From an uncultured Leptospiraceae bacterium (GTDB lineage: Bacteria; Spirochaetota; Leptospiria; Leptospirales; Leptospiraceae), in the NCBI GenBank assembly GCA_937924465.1, contig CALDSP010000157.1:1-17365 (forward strand): DNA of 17,365 nt. The letters run 5' to 3'. The notes beneath the pieces were generated by a model, which had not been told where the DNA came from, made no database searches, and saw nothing but the letters and a program-made list of their open reading frames with translations. Positions 6,909 through 15,339 of this stretch are shown here, piece after piece; position 1 is the stretch's first letter, and every line of letters starts with the position of its first letter. The position numbers and the translations under genes were made by a program.

Positions 6909-7118
6909 ATGGTTGGAATTACAGTAAAAGAAGGAGAGTCTTTAGAATCTGCATTGAGAAGATTCAAAAGAGATTGTGCTAACGCAGGGATTTTGAGTGA
7001 AATCAAAAAGCGAGAGTACTACGAAAAGCCTAGTTTAATTCGTAAAAAAGCCATTGAGGCAGTGAAAAGAAAACGCGAAAGAAAGAAAAAATTATTTAAC
7101 AAGAAAGAAAAACCTTAG
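6909..7118 (+). CDS. rpsU: Small ribosomal subunit protein bS21
   Basis: The protein has 69 residues, matching S21 in length and composition. It has the core SLESALRRFKRDC (about 11-23) followed by a strongly basic helical tail (KKREYYEKP, then many K and R) that contacts 16S rRNA near the anti-Shine-Dalgarno region. The AAGGAGA site at 6898-6904 is the best in the window and precedes the ATG by 4 nt. The gene begins the conserved rpsU-dnaG-rpoD series, and its stop lies 3 nt before yqeY. S21 levels influence initiation, which gives the grouping with primase and sigma factor a growth-rate logic (inference). Confidence 0.95.
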   Translation: MVGITVKEGESLESALRRFKRDCANAGILSEIKKREYYEKPSLIRKKAIEAVKRKRERKKKLFNKKEKP

Positions 7119-7121
7119 TCC

Positions 7122-7571
7122 ATGAGTCTACAGCAAAAAATTAACGAAGATTTAAAGCAAGCTATGAAAAGTAAAAGGGAGCCTGACCTTTCTACTCTCC
7201 GTATGCTCAAAGCTGATTTGCAATATGAACTCACAAAAACGGGTAGTTCTACTTTGGAAGACAATCAAGTAATTCAAATTATCAAGAAAAATATTTCAAA
7301 GAGAAAAGATACAGCCCAAGAATATAGAAAGGCATCCCGAATTGATTTAGCTGAAAAAGAAGAGTCTGAGGCAAAATTTTTAGAATCTTATCTTCCTCCT
7401 AGTGTGCCTGAAGAAGAGATCTCTGCTCTTGCAGATAAAACAATTGCTGAGATGGGGGCGAAATCTTCTTCCGACATAGGCAAAGTGATGAGTAAGGTAA
7501 TGGCAGAGTTAAAAGGGAAAAATGTAGAAGGTGCTTTAGTTTCCAAAATTGTAAAATCTAAACTTACATAG
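7122..7571 (+). CDS. yqeY: GatB/YqeY domain protein
   Basis: The protein has 149 residues and matches YqeY throughout. It starts SLQQKINEDLKQAMKSK, continues with LSTLRMLKADLQY (about 23-35) and a K/E-rich helical segment, then LESYLPP (about 87-93), and ends with the region containing GKVMSKVMAELKGK (about 122-135). This C-terminal fold is shared with the tail of GatB of the tRNA-dependent amidotransferase, which suggests tRNA-related binding; the stand-alone protein has no settled role. It is wedged between rpsU (3 nt) and dnaG (4 nt). rpsU-yqeY adjacency is widespread, so the call is firm even though function is not. Confidence 0.92.
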   Translation: MSLQQKINEDLKQAMKSKREPDLSTLRMLKADLQYELTKTGSSTLEDNQVIQIIKKNISKRKDTAQEYRKASRIDLAEKEESEAKFLESYLPPSVPEEEISALADKTIAEMGAKSSSDIGKVMSKVMAELKGKNVEGALVSKIVKSKLT

Positions 7572-7575
7572 TCTT

Positions 7576-9348
7576 TTGTTTGCAAGTGATATAAAAGATA
7601 GAATCAAACGAGAAATTTCCATTGAACGTTACATTTCTCGTTACGTGAAATTAAAACAGGCTGGAAAGCGTTTTTTAGGACTTTGTCCATTTCACAAAGA
7701 AAAAACTCCTTCTTTTACAGTTTCTCCAAGTTTGGGGATCTTTCATTGTTTTGGATGTGGTAAATCAGGAGATATTTTTTCTTTCGTACAAAACTACGAA
7801 AAAGTCGATTTCAAAAAAGCCTTAGAAATTTTAGCTAACTATGCTGGGATTCCCTTAGAGCAACGCTACACCCAAGAAAAAGAAGAAAGAAAAAAGGAAG
7901 AACTCTATCAACTCAATTTTGAATACATGCAATATTACAAAAATAATCTACAATCTAGTGCTGGTAAACAAGCAAGAGATTATCTTTCTCAAAGAGGATT
8001 GTCTTCCAAGGAATGGGAAGATTTTTCTTTAGGATATGCTCTCCCCGGATTTCAAAATAGTGAAGTTCTATTAAAAGATCAGTCTGAAAAAATCCAAAAG
8101 GCTTTGTTACTTGGGCTCATCAAACAAAAAGAGGATAAAGGTTATTATGATTTTTTCCGAAATCGAATTATTTTTCCAATTATTGACTTAAATGGAAAAG
8201 TAGCAGGATTTGGAGGAAGAGTTTTTCAAGATTCTCAAGAAGCTAAATATATTAACAGTCCGCAAAGCCCTATTTATAATAAAGGGAAAATGTTTTATGG
8301 ATTGTTTCAAGCTCTGTCTAGTTTACGGGAACAGAAATCTGCTGTTTTAGTAGAAGGATATTTGGATGTGATTGGATTTCATTCTAAAGGAATTCAGAAT
8401 GTAGTAGCTCCACTTGGAACATCACTTACTCAAGAACAGGTTAGAATTCTCCATAATTATGTAGATCAGTTGATTTTGTGTTTTGATGGAGATAACGCTG
8501 GTAGAAAGGCTGCCTTTCGAGCAGTAGAGATTTGTTTACAGGAAGGTTTAGAAACAAAAGTTGTTTTGTTAGAAAATGGAATAGATCCTTTTGAACTTTC
8601 TCGCCAAAAAAGTAAGCTTGAAATTGAACAATTGTTAAGTGAGGGAATTCATGGTAGTCTTTTTGCAGTTCAGGAACTCTTAGGAAATGTGAATTCTAGT
8701 TCTCCATTGGAAGAAAAAAAGAAAGTGATAGAGAAATTGTTTCAATTTATCAAAGGATTTCATCAAGAAGTAATTAAAGATTTTTTCCTAACAGAGGTTG
8801 GTAAACTTTTAAGTATCAATCCAAAAGCAATTGTTGATGATATAAAAAAAGAAACAAAAGTAAGTTTTTCTACATTAAAGGACGATAAACAAATAAGAAA
8901 ATCAGAAGTATCATCTCATTTGCAGGTTTATGAAAGGTTTTTTCTTGGTTATTTGATTTTGTATCCTTTTCTTTTGGATGGTATTTATCCTAGTTTTTAT
9001 TTAGAGTTTATAGATGATACTTGTAGATTTGTATATGAATATCTTATAACACAGTATGTTAAGGGAAAGGAAATAACTATTGAGTCACTGGATGAACTTC
9101 AAGAAGATGTAAAAAATTCAATTTTCTCAGCTCTTTTGGAAGTGAATGAAAAATCAAATTTAGGAGAACCCAAGCAACTTGAAAATGGATTCTTTGATGC
9201 TATGCTTATATACAAAAAATTAAAAATTCTTTCTGAATTAGAATCAATTCAAGCGGATAAACGTCTAAGTATCGATGAAAAAATGAAAAGAGTGATTCGT
9301 CTGCGTTCTAATTTGGATGTAGTGGTTTCTCAATTACGCAATCGTTAA
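7576..9348 (+). CDS. dnaG: DNA primase DnaG
   Basis: This 590-residue primase makes RNA primers at the replication fork. The N-terminal zinc-binding domain shows Cys37, His40, Cys58 and Cys61 (LCPFHKEKTPSF, then HCFGCGKSGD). The RNA-polymerase domain includes FGGRVF (212-217) and YINSP (225-229), and the TOPRIM core has Glu260 (VEGYLDV) and Asp304/Asp306 (CFDGDNAG). About 200 C-terminal residues form the helical helicase-interaction region. The start is TTG at 7576, 4 nt past yqeY; an in-frame stop at 7552-7554 rules out anything much further upstream, and no ribosome-binding site is obvious, so translation may depend on coupling. rpoD follows after 21 nt. Confidence 0.96.
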   Translation: MFASDIKDRIKREISIERYISRYVKLKQAGKRFLGLCPFHKEKTPSFTVSPSLGIFHCFGCGKSGDIFSFVQNYEKVDFKKALEILANYAGIPLEQRYTQEKEERKKEELYQLNFEYMQYYKNNLQSSAGKQARDYLSQRGLSSKEWEDFSLGYALPGFQNSEVLLKDQSEKIQKALLLGLIKQKEDKGYYDFFRNRIIFPIIDLNGKVAGFGGRVFQDSQEAKYINSPQSPIYNKGKMFYGLFQALSSLREQKSAVLVEGYLDVIGFHSKGIQNVVAPLGTSLTQEQVRILHNYVDQLILCFDGDNAGRKAAFRAVEICLQEGLETKVVLLENGIDPFELSRQKSKLEIEQLLSEGIHGSLFAVQELLGNVNSSSPLEEKKKVIEKLFQFIKGFHQEVIKDFFLTEVGKLLSINPKAIVDDIKKETKVSFSTLKDDKQIRKSEVSSHLQVYERFFLGYLILYPFLLDGIYPSFYLEFIDDTCRFVYEYLITQYVKGKEITIESLDELQEDVKNSIFSALLEVNEKSNLGEPKQLENGFFDAMLIYKKLKILSELESIQADKRLSIDEKMKRVIRLRSNLDVVVSQLRNR

Positions 9349-9369
9349 ATAAAGTAAAAAGGGGTTAGA

Positions 9370-11115
9370 ATGGAGAATTTACAAAGCTTACCAGCAGTTC
9401 AAAGAATAATTGCTATAGGCAAGGCAAATGGAGAAATTTCTTACGACGAAATCAATGATATTCTTCCAGAAAAAATTTTAAATTCGGAAAGAATTGATGA
9501 TCTATTTACTTTGCTTCATGAAATGGGAATTGAAGTAGTCGAAGAATACACAAAAAAGTTTGACGAACCTCTTTCAAATAAAGAAGAAAAGCCCTCTCGT
9601 AAGAAAAAAGAGCATCCTTCTTTGAGTGGTTCTTCAGAAGATCCCATTCGTTTATATTTAAAAGAGATTGGTAAGGTGAGTCTTATTTCGGGAGAAACAG
9701 AAGTATTTCTTGCAAAACGTATAGAGAAAGGTGAAAAAATTATTGAAGAAACTATTTTAAGCTCTAGCATACTTCGTGCAACATTCATGAAACTTATGCC
9801 TAAAATAAGAAATAAGAAAATTCGAGTTTATGAAATTGCTCATGTAGATAAATTTTATGCCCTAAATCAAACTGAAGTAGATAGGCTAGAAAAGCTCTTT
9901 TTTCAAAATATGGAAATCATTCAAAATGAAGAAAAGGTTTTAAATGAATGTCAAAACAAAATTAAAAGATATTCAGAAAATAGTCGTAAATACAAAGAGT
10001 TAAAAGAAAAAATTGATAGTGCAAATGCAAAGATTGATCAGGCAGTTAGAGAGATTGGTGTTTCTCAAAAAGAAATTCAAAAAATTTCTCAAAAAATAAA
10101 ATCTATGGTATTTCGTATAAAAGAAATTGATCGACATTTTCTGAAAATTAAAGCTCGCTATGGCCATGATGTTCGTGAAATTAAAACTTTTAATAAATTC
10201 ATAGAAAAAAATGAAAATTTAGAAGAAATTGAAAGAATGATGGGTACTTCCATTGATGAGGTTCGAGAGGTAATTAAAGATATTCGCAATAATGAAAGAA
10301 AACTTCGACGTATGGAACAAGAAGCAGGAGCTACCACTTCAGAAATTAAAGCGTGGGGAGAAAAAATTATAAAAGGAGAACGTGAAATTGCACAAGCAAA
10401 AAAAGAACTTGTAAAGGCGAATCTTAGACTTGTTGTTTCGATTGCAAAACGTTATGCGAATAGAGGAATGCATTTTTTTGATCTCATTCAAGAGGGAAAC
10501 ATAGGGCTTATTAAAGCTGTTGATAAATTTGAATACAAAAAAGGTTATAAATTTTCTACTTATGCTACATGGTGGATACGTCAGGCAATAACAAGAGCTA
10601 TTTCTGATCAAGCTAGGACTATTCGTGTTCCAGTACATATGATTGAACAGGTGAACAAAGTTGTTCGAGAACAACGCCAATTTGTTCAAGAATTTGGAAG
10701 GGATCCTACTAATGAAGAAATAGCAGAGAGATTGGGTTGGTCTGTTGCTAAAGTTAAAGCAGTAAAGAACGTTGGGCGCGAACCAATTTCTCTAGAAATT
10801 CCAGTTGGAAGTGAAGAAGATTCCGAACTTGGTGATTTTGTGGAAGACAAACAAGTAGAGTCTCCTCTTAACTCTGCCGCCTCTAGTATTCTTGCAGAGC
10901 AAATTCGACAAGTTTTGCATACATTGCCTGCTAGAGAACAAAAAGTAATTCGTATGCGATTTGGTTTAGATGATGGATATGCTCAAACTCTAGAGGAAGT
11001 AGGCTATCAATTTAAAGTTACAAGAGAGCGTATTCGTCAAATTGAGGCAAAAGCTCTCAGGAGGTTAAGACATCCAAGTCGAGCTAAAAAATTAAAGGAT
11101 TATATAGTGGAGTAA
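9370..11115 (+). CDS. rpoD: RNA polymerase primary sigma factor (sigma-70)
   Basis: The protein has 581 residues. Region 1.1 occupies about 1-75 and region 1.2 starts at DPIRLYLKEIG (91-101). A charged helical non-conserved region of nearly 200 residues (about 130-325) follows. Region 2 runs from about 340 with NLRLVVSIAKRYANRG (351-366) and the -10 recognition segment TYATWWIRQAI (397-407). Region 3 includes PVHMIE (421-426). Region 4 ends in the -35 recognition helix-turn-helix (about 538-568, with VTRERIRQIEAKALRRLR). All DNA-contact motifs are present, and the TTGACA found before rplU fits such a factor. The start is preceded by a G-rich site (9361-9364). It is the last of the rpsU-dnaG-rpoD order, with the phosphodiesterase 4 nt downstream. 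Confidence 0.97.
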   Translation: MENLQSLPAVQRIIAIGKANGEISYDEINDILPEKILNSERIDDLFTLLHEMGIEVVEEYTKKFDEPLSNKEEKPSRKKKEHPSLSGSSEDPIRLYLKEIGKVSLISGETEVFLAKRIEKGEKIIEETILSSSILRATFMKLMPKIRNKKIRVYEIAHVDKFYALNQTEVDRLEKLFFQNMEIIQNEEKVLNECQNKIKRYSENSRKYKELKEKIDSANAKIDQAVREIGVSQKEIQKISQKIKSMVFRIKEIDRHFLKIKARYGHDVREIKTFNKFIEKNENLEEIERMMGTSIDEVREVIKDIRNNERKLRRMEQEAGATTSEIKAWGEKIIKGEREIAQAKKELVKANLRLVVSIAKRYANRGMHFFDLIQEGNIGLIKAVDKFEYKKGYKFSTYATWWIRQAITRAISDQARTIRVPVHMIEQVNKVVREQRQFVQEFGRDPTNEEIAERLGWSVAKVKAVKNVGREPISLEIPVGSEEDSELGDFVEDKQVESPLNSAASSILAEQIRQVLHTLPAREQKVIRMRFGLDDGYAQTLEEVGYQFKVTRERIRQIEAKALRRLRHPSRAKKLKDYIVE

Positions 11116-11119
11116 AGAA

Positions 11120-12160
11120 ATGTTTATTTTAAGAAAGTATGTTTTATATTTATTGTTTGTAACTCTCTTTATCAGTGAGTGTAGTGTCACCCACAACCCA
11201 AGGATTCAAAAAGTGAAAGAAGTCCTTCCACAAGAGTTCTTACCTATTGGACATAGAGGTACGAGAGTGTTTGCTCCCGAGAACACAATGAGTGCTTTTC
11301 GTTTTGCTGCAAAACTAGGAGCAGGGTTTGAATTAGATACTATGGAATGTAAGTCGGGAGAACTAATTGTAATTCATGATTATACCTTGGAACGAACAAC
11401 AAACGGAAAAGGAAAGGTTTCCGATTTTACACTGCAAGAATTAAAGCAGTTAGAGGCAGGCTCTTATTTTATACCCATATTTCAAAAGAAACTTTCTGAA
11501 ATGTCTATTGAAGAAATTCGTCTCAATGCAAAAAAAGGATTTCTTTTTTCAAAGAAGTTTAAAGGTAACATTGATAAAATGACTAAGGAAGAGGTGTTGT
11601 CGCTTGACGTTTCTAATTTTTTAGTAAGTGAATTTAAGGGAGAAAAAATTCCAACCTTAGAAGAAGTTTTAAATGAATTTGGTGGCAAGGTTCCCATTGA
11701 TATTGAAATTAAATCGGAAAAATCGGGAGAATCTGCTATACAAGTTGGAACTAAGGTTGCAAAACTTGTAACAGAAAAAAAATTGGAAAACAAAGTTTTT
11801 ATTACTTCTTTTAATCCCTATGTATTAGAAGCTGTCAAGCAAACAAATCCAAATATCCTTCGTGGTCAAATTTACTCTAGTTTTGAAGATGCTGAACTTG
11901 CTTATTACAAAAAAGTCATTTTGCGAAACCTTTATCTCAATAGCAAGGCAGAGCCCGATATTTTAGCTATGGGACGAGAGCTTGTGAATGAGAATTATGT
12001 AAAAGAAATGCATTCGTATGGATACAAACTTTATCCATGGACAGTCAACGATCCAAAAGAAATGGAGGAATTTATTCGTTATGGAGTAGATGGAATCATT
12101 TCTGATCGAGTAGACCTAGTGATTGATGTTTATAACAAAATCAAAGGAAGTCCTAAATAA
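11120..12160 (+). CDS. Glycerophosphodiester phosphodiesterase, probably exported
   Basis: The protein has 346 residues. The N-terminus is basic then hydrophobic (2-19) and ends at Cys21 (LFISECS), suggesting a lipoprotein, although glutamate just before the cysteine is atypical. The GDPD barrel is clear: GHRG (44-47), PENT (53-56), the metal ligands Glu71 and Asp73 (FELDT), HD (86-87), DIEIK (194-198), and a late W-T-V-N-D block (307-311). Such enzymes hydrolyse glycerophosphodiesters to glycerol-3-phosphate and an alcohol. Residues 103-179 hold three related units of about 26 residues where the family normally has one. GGAG (11109-11112) inside the rpoD end serves as ribosome-binding site. 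Cotranscribed with rpoD by position; no functional link is evident. Confidence 0.88.
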   Translation: MFILRKYVLYLLFVTLFISECSVTHNPRIQKVKEVLPQEFLPIGHRGTRVFAPENTMSAFRFAAKLGAGFELDTMECKSGELIVIHDYTLERTTNGKGKVSDFTLQELKQLEAGSYFIPIFQKKLSEMSIEEIRLNAKKGFLFSKKFKGNIDKMTKEEVLSLDVSNFLVSEFKGEKIPTLEEVLNEFGGKVPIDIEIKSEKSGESAIQVGTKVAKLVTEKKLENKVFITSFNPYVLEAVKQTNPNILRGQIYSSFEDAELAYYKKVILRNLYLNSKAEPDILAMGRELVNENYVKEMHSYGYKLYPWTVNDPKEMEEFIRYGVDGIISDRVDLVIDVYNKIKGSPK

Positions 12161-12261
12161 TGAAATAAAGCTCTAAAATTTTTAAAACGTTGTGTAATAT
12201 TAAAAAAGATTGCATATTGAAAAATAGTTTTCATAACTTAAATTTCTAAATTTTTAGTATT

Positions 12262-13062
12262 ATGATTTCTGCAATTGTAGACACTCATTGCCATTTGGAC
12301 TTATTACAAGAAAAAGGCTTAGAAATTTCCCAAGCTCTTTTTAATGCAAAGCAACATGGAATCAAACAAATTATTCAAATAGGGATTGATGAGTCTTCTT
12401 CCTTGCATGCATTAGAGATTGCAGAAAGATTTTCTGATGAAATTCAAATTTATTTTACAATAGGATGCCATCCTTGTCACCAAGTGCAAGATTCTGAAAT
12501 TGAAAAAATTATTTGTCTTACAGAAAATTTAAGAAGTCATCCTAAATTTGTTGGAATTGGAGAAATAGGGCTTGATTACTATCACTTACAGGAAAAGAAG
12601 CGACAAGAGGATGTTTTTCGAAAATTTATTGAGCTTTCTATTCAATTGGGAGTTCCTATTGTTGTTCATTCCCGTGATGCAGCAGAAGATACTTATCAAA
12701 TTCTCTCTCAATATAAAAATCAAGTTTTTGGGACTATCCACTGTTTTGCATATAATTTAGAATATGCAAAAAAATTTATAGACTTAGGTTTTTATATCTC
12801 ATTTTCTGGAATTCTTACTTTTAGAAATGCTAAAGAAATCCAAGAAGCCGCCTCTAAAATCCCTTTGCAAAATATTTTAGTGGAAACGGATGCTCCTTAT
12901 TTAGCACCTATGCCACATAGAGGAAAACGAAATGAGCCATCTTATACTTCTTATGTTATGAAACATTTATTTCATTTAAGAAGTGAACCTAAACAAAAAG
13001 TTGAAGAACAAGTATTTCAAAATTCACAAAATTTTATTCACAAGAAAAGAGTCTTATGTTAG
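12262..13062 (+). CDS. tatD: TatD family metal-dependent hydrolase (DNase)
   Basis: This 266-residue cytosolic hydrolase shows the metal ligands of TatD: DTHCHLD (His9, His11), GCHP (68-71), GEIGLDYY (Glu101), VVHSRDA (His136), IHCF (His160) and ETDAPYLAP (Asp210). TatD-type proteins are metal-dependent 3'-5' exonucleases linked to DNA repair or quality control. Length fits the family, though the end (FQNSQNFIH) departs from the usual N-x-x-R-x-F. No clear ribosome-binding site precedes the ATG. About 100 bp separate it from the phosphodiesterase; that gap holds only weak promoter-like hexamers. It starts the second chain of plus-strand genes and overlaps serS by 7 nt. Confidence 0.93.
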   Translation: MISAIVDTHCHLDLLQEKGLEISQALFNAKQHGIKQIIQIGIDESSSLHALEIAERFSDEIQIYFTIGCHPCHQVQDSEIEKIICLTENLRSHPKFVGIGEIGLDYYHLQEKKRQEDVFRKFIELSIQLGVPIVVHSRDAAEDTYQILSQYKNQVFGTIHCFAYNLEYAKKFIDLGFYISFSGILTFRNAKEIQEAASKIPLQNILVETDAPYLAPMPHRGKRNEPSYTSYVMKHLFHLRSEPKQKVEEQVFQNSQNFIHKKRVLC

Positions 13063-14312
13063 ATTTGCATTTTATTTCAAACCATCCAAGTGAGCTTAAA
13101 GAGTTATTAAATAAACGGGGTTTTCAAGATACAAAAGTAGTTCTTGAATTAGAAGATTTAATCCAACAAAAAAGATCTTTGCAAACAAAAGCTGAACAAC
13201 TTAGAGCAGAACGAAACCGCGTTAGCAAGGAGCTTGGAATTAAAAAATCCAAAGGGGAAGATATCAGTGAAGCCTCAAAACAAATGAAAGAAGTAGGAAA
13301 TCAAATCAAAGAATTGGAGGTAATTCTAGAAGAACTTGAAACTAAATTAAATGACTTAAATCTCAACCTTCCCAATATACTTGATGAAAAAGTTCCCTTT
13401 GGAAAAGATTCTTCTGAAAATGTAATTATTAGGACGTTTGGCGCTAAACGTAATTTTCCTTTTCCTGCTAAAACTCATTATGAAATTGGAGAACAACTTA
13501 AAATTTTAGACTTTGAAAGGGGTGTGAAAATAGCTGGAAGTAGAGCTTACACGTATTTTGGAAAAGCTGCAAAGCTAGAAAGAGCCTTAATGAATTTTAT
13601 GCTTGACGTTCATTCTAAAGAGCATGGGTACAAAGAGGTTTGGATTCCTACTCTTGTAAATGACTCTTGCATGGTAACAACAGGACAATATCCCAAGTTC
13701 AAAGATGAATACTATCGTTTAGAGAAAGACGAACTCAATTTAATTCCTACTGCAGAAGTTCCACTAACCAATTTATTTCGAGATGAGATTATAAAAGAAG
13801 AAGAACTTCCAATTTCCATAATGGCTTTTAGTTCTTGTTTTAGAAGAGAGGCTGGCTCTCATGGAAAAGATACAAGAGGCTTAGTTCGAGTTCATCAATT
13901 TCAAAAAGTAGAGTTAGTTAAGTTTACAAAACCAGAAGACTCCGAAAAAGAACATGAGGCAATGCTTTCTCATGCAGAAAATATCTTAAAAAAATTAGGT
14001 TTGCACTATCAAGTTGTTTTACTTTGTTCGGGAGATACTTCAAATTCATCTTCAATTACCTATGACTTAGAAGTTTGGATGCCGGGTCTTGATCGTTACA
14101 TGGAAATTTCTTCTGTATCAAATTTTAAAGACTTCCAAGCTAGACGAGGAAAAATTCGTTATAAATCTAAAGAGGGTAAAAATTTCTTAGTTCATACCAT
14201 TAATGGTTCTGGTCTTGCACTTGGTAGAACTTTAGCAGCAATTATGGAAAACTATCAAACAGAAGCAGGAGATTTTGAAATTCCAGAGGTTCTTCAAAAA
14301 TATATGTCATGA
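13056..14312 (+). CDS. serS: Seryl-tRNA synthetase
   Basis: This 418-residue class II synthetase charges tRNA-Ser with serine. Residues about 30-105 form the two-stranded coiled-coil arm (heptads rich in K, E, L and Q) that reaches the long variable arm of tRNA-Ser. The catalytic core has the serine-binding TAEVPLTNL (232-240), motif 2 within FRREAGSHGKDTRG (262-275), YDLEVWMPG (336-344) and motif 3 GSGLALGRTLAAIMENYQ (384-401). The loop before YDLEVW reads CSGDTSNSSS instead of the more usual glycine/alanine-rich form. Its ATG lies inside the tatD end and its stop overlaps the next start (ATGA, 14309-14312), so the chain is translationally coupled. Confidence 0.96.
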   Translation: MLDLHFISNHPSELKELLNKRGFQDTKVVLELEDLIQQKRSLQTKAEQLRAERNRVSKELGIKKSKGEDISEASKQMKEVGNQIKELEVILEELETKLNDLNLNLPNILDEKVPFGKDSSENVIIRTFGAKRNFPFPAKTHYEIGEQLKILDFERGVKIAGSRAYTYFGKAAKLERALMNFMLDVHSKEHGYKEVWIPTLVNDSCMVTTGQYPKFKDEYYRLEKDELNLIPTAEVPLTNLFRDEIIKEEELPISIMAFSSCFRREAGSHGKDTRGLVRVHQFQKVELVKFTKPEDSEKEHEAMLSHAENILKKLGLHYQVVLLCSGDTSNSSSITYDLEVWMPGLDRYMEISSVSNFKDFQARRGKIRYKSKEGKNFLVHTINGSGLALGRTLAAIMENYQTEAGDFEIPEVLQKYMS

Positions 14313-14824
14313 AATATTTATATCTCTTACGTCATGCGAAATCAGATTGGGATACTCCTTTTACAAATGATCATGAAAGGGGGCTAGCTCCAAGAGGAAT
14401 AAAAAGTATTCAACTATTGAGAAAATTTATTCGTTTTAAAAAAATAAAAATTGATTTTGCTTATATATCGAATGCAAAAAGAACAGTCCAAACTTATTCT
14501 TATTTAACTAAAAACTTTAATTTCGTAAACAACATAAAAGTTATTCACGAATTATATGATACAACACCAAAAACTTATTTTGAATTATTAAATAGTCTTT
14601 CCGATGATCAAGAAAGTTTATTATTTGTTGGACACAATCCCGAGATGGAACAAGTTGCAAATTTACTACTTGGAAATACAAGTTCAAATTCATTGTTTCA
14701 TAAATTTCCTACTTGCTCTTTTTTAGGAGTCAGTTTGAAAGAAAATTCATGGAAAGCCATAAAACAACCTTGCAACGGAAATCTCATCTTCTTTTTTAAT
14801 CCAAGTAAAGGAAATCTAGAATGA
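14309..14824 (+). CDS. Second SixA-like phosphatase (histidine phosphatase superfamily)
   Basis: This 171-residue protein carries LLRHAKSDWD at residues 6-15, with catalytic His9. It also has SNAKRTVQT (54-62, Arg58) and FVGHNPEMEQ (106-115, second His109). The RHAKSxW form marks a branch different from that of the protein at 1062-1589, and the two share little beyond the motifs, so they are not a recent duplication. Members may dephosphorylate phosphohistidine proteins or other small phosphates. It overlaps serS and the phosphoribosyltransferase gene by 4 nt on each side (ATGA both times). A free Hpt domain, the known kind of SixA substrate, is encoded about 1.3 kb further on the other strand. 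Substrate unknown. Confidence 0.8.
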   Translation: MKYLYLLRHAKSDWDTPFTNDHERGLAPRGIKSIQLLRKFIRFKKIKIDFAYISNAKRTVQTYSYLTKNFNFVNNIKVIHELYDTTPKTYFELLNSLSDDQESLLFVGHNPEMEQVANLLLGNTSSNSLFHKFPTCSFLGVSLKENSWKAIKQPCNGNLIFFFNPSKGNLE

Positions 14825-15339
14825 AAGTTTTTTTGACAGAACAAGAAATTCAAAAAAGAGTACAAGAGCTAGGAAAAGAAATTACAAATGACTACAATGG
14901 TAAAGATATAATTGCTTTTGGAATTTTAAAGGGAAGCATGATCTTCATTGCCGACTTAATTCGGCAAATTAAAACTAATGTAGAAGTTGAGTTTATATTA
15001 GCCTCTTCTTATGGAGATTCTACTGTATCTTCTGGAAATGTAAAAATTGTTTCTCTTTATGAAAGAAAAATTTCAGGATATCATGTCTTACTTGTTGAAG
15101 ATATTATAGATACAGGGCTTACTTTAAATAAAATTGTAGCAGAGATTTTACTAAATAAACCGAAAAGTTTTGAGATTTGTTCTTTGTTTGTAAAAAAACA
15201 AAAACATAAATTTGAACATAAAATTAAATATATTGGCTTTGAAATTCCCGATATTTTTCTTGTAGGTTATGGTTTAGACTTAGATGGAAGATATAGAAAC
15301 TTACCTCATGTAGCTTTAGTGGAAGAGGAATTTATTTGA
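14821..15339 (+). CDS. hpt: Hypoxanthine-type purine phosphoribosyltransferase
   Basis: This 172-residue type I phosphoribosyltransferase joins a purine base to PRPP in salvage. The PRPP-binding motif LLVEDIIDTGLT lies at 90-101, with a preceding LKGS loop (36-39) and SSYGD (62-66) as the flexible loop region. The C-terminal GYGLDLDGRYRNLPHV (149-164) contains the base-specificity segment. Length and order fit hypoxanthine(-guanine) enzymes, but xanthine or guanine preference cannot be read reliably. AAAGGA (14807-14812) precedes the ATG by 8 nt. The stop overlaps the TTG of the next gene. Confidence 0.92.
   Translation: MKVFLTEQEIQKRVQELGKEITNDYNGKDIIAFGILKGSMIFIADLIRQIKTNVEVEFILASSYGDSTVSSGNVKIVSLYERKISGYHVLLVEDIIDTGLTLNKIVAEILLNKPKSFEICSLFVKKQKHKFEHKIKYIGFEIPDIFLVGYGLDLDGRYRNLPHVALVEEEFI

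Noticed and set aside
10339..10689. Minus-strand 116-codon open frame
   Set aside because: It is antisense to the most conserved part of rpoD, with biased F/N/S content typical of the complement of a coding region.
12161..12261. Promoter before tatD (TTGCAT with a CATAAC-like -10)
   Set aside because: Both hexamers are weak matches in AT-rich sequence and could occur by chance, so no feature was assigned, though this gap is the likeliest place for one.
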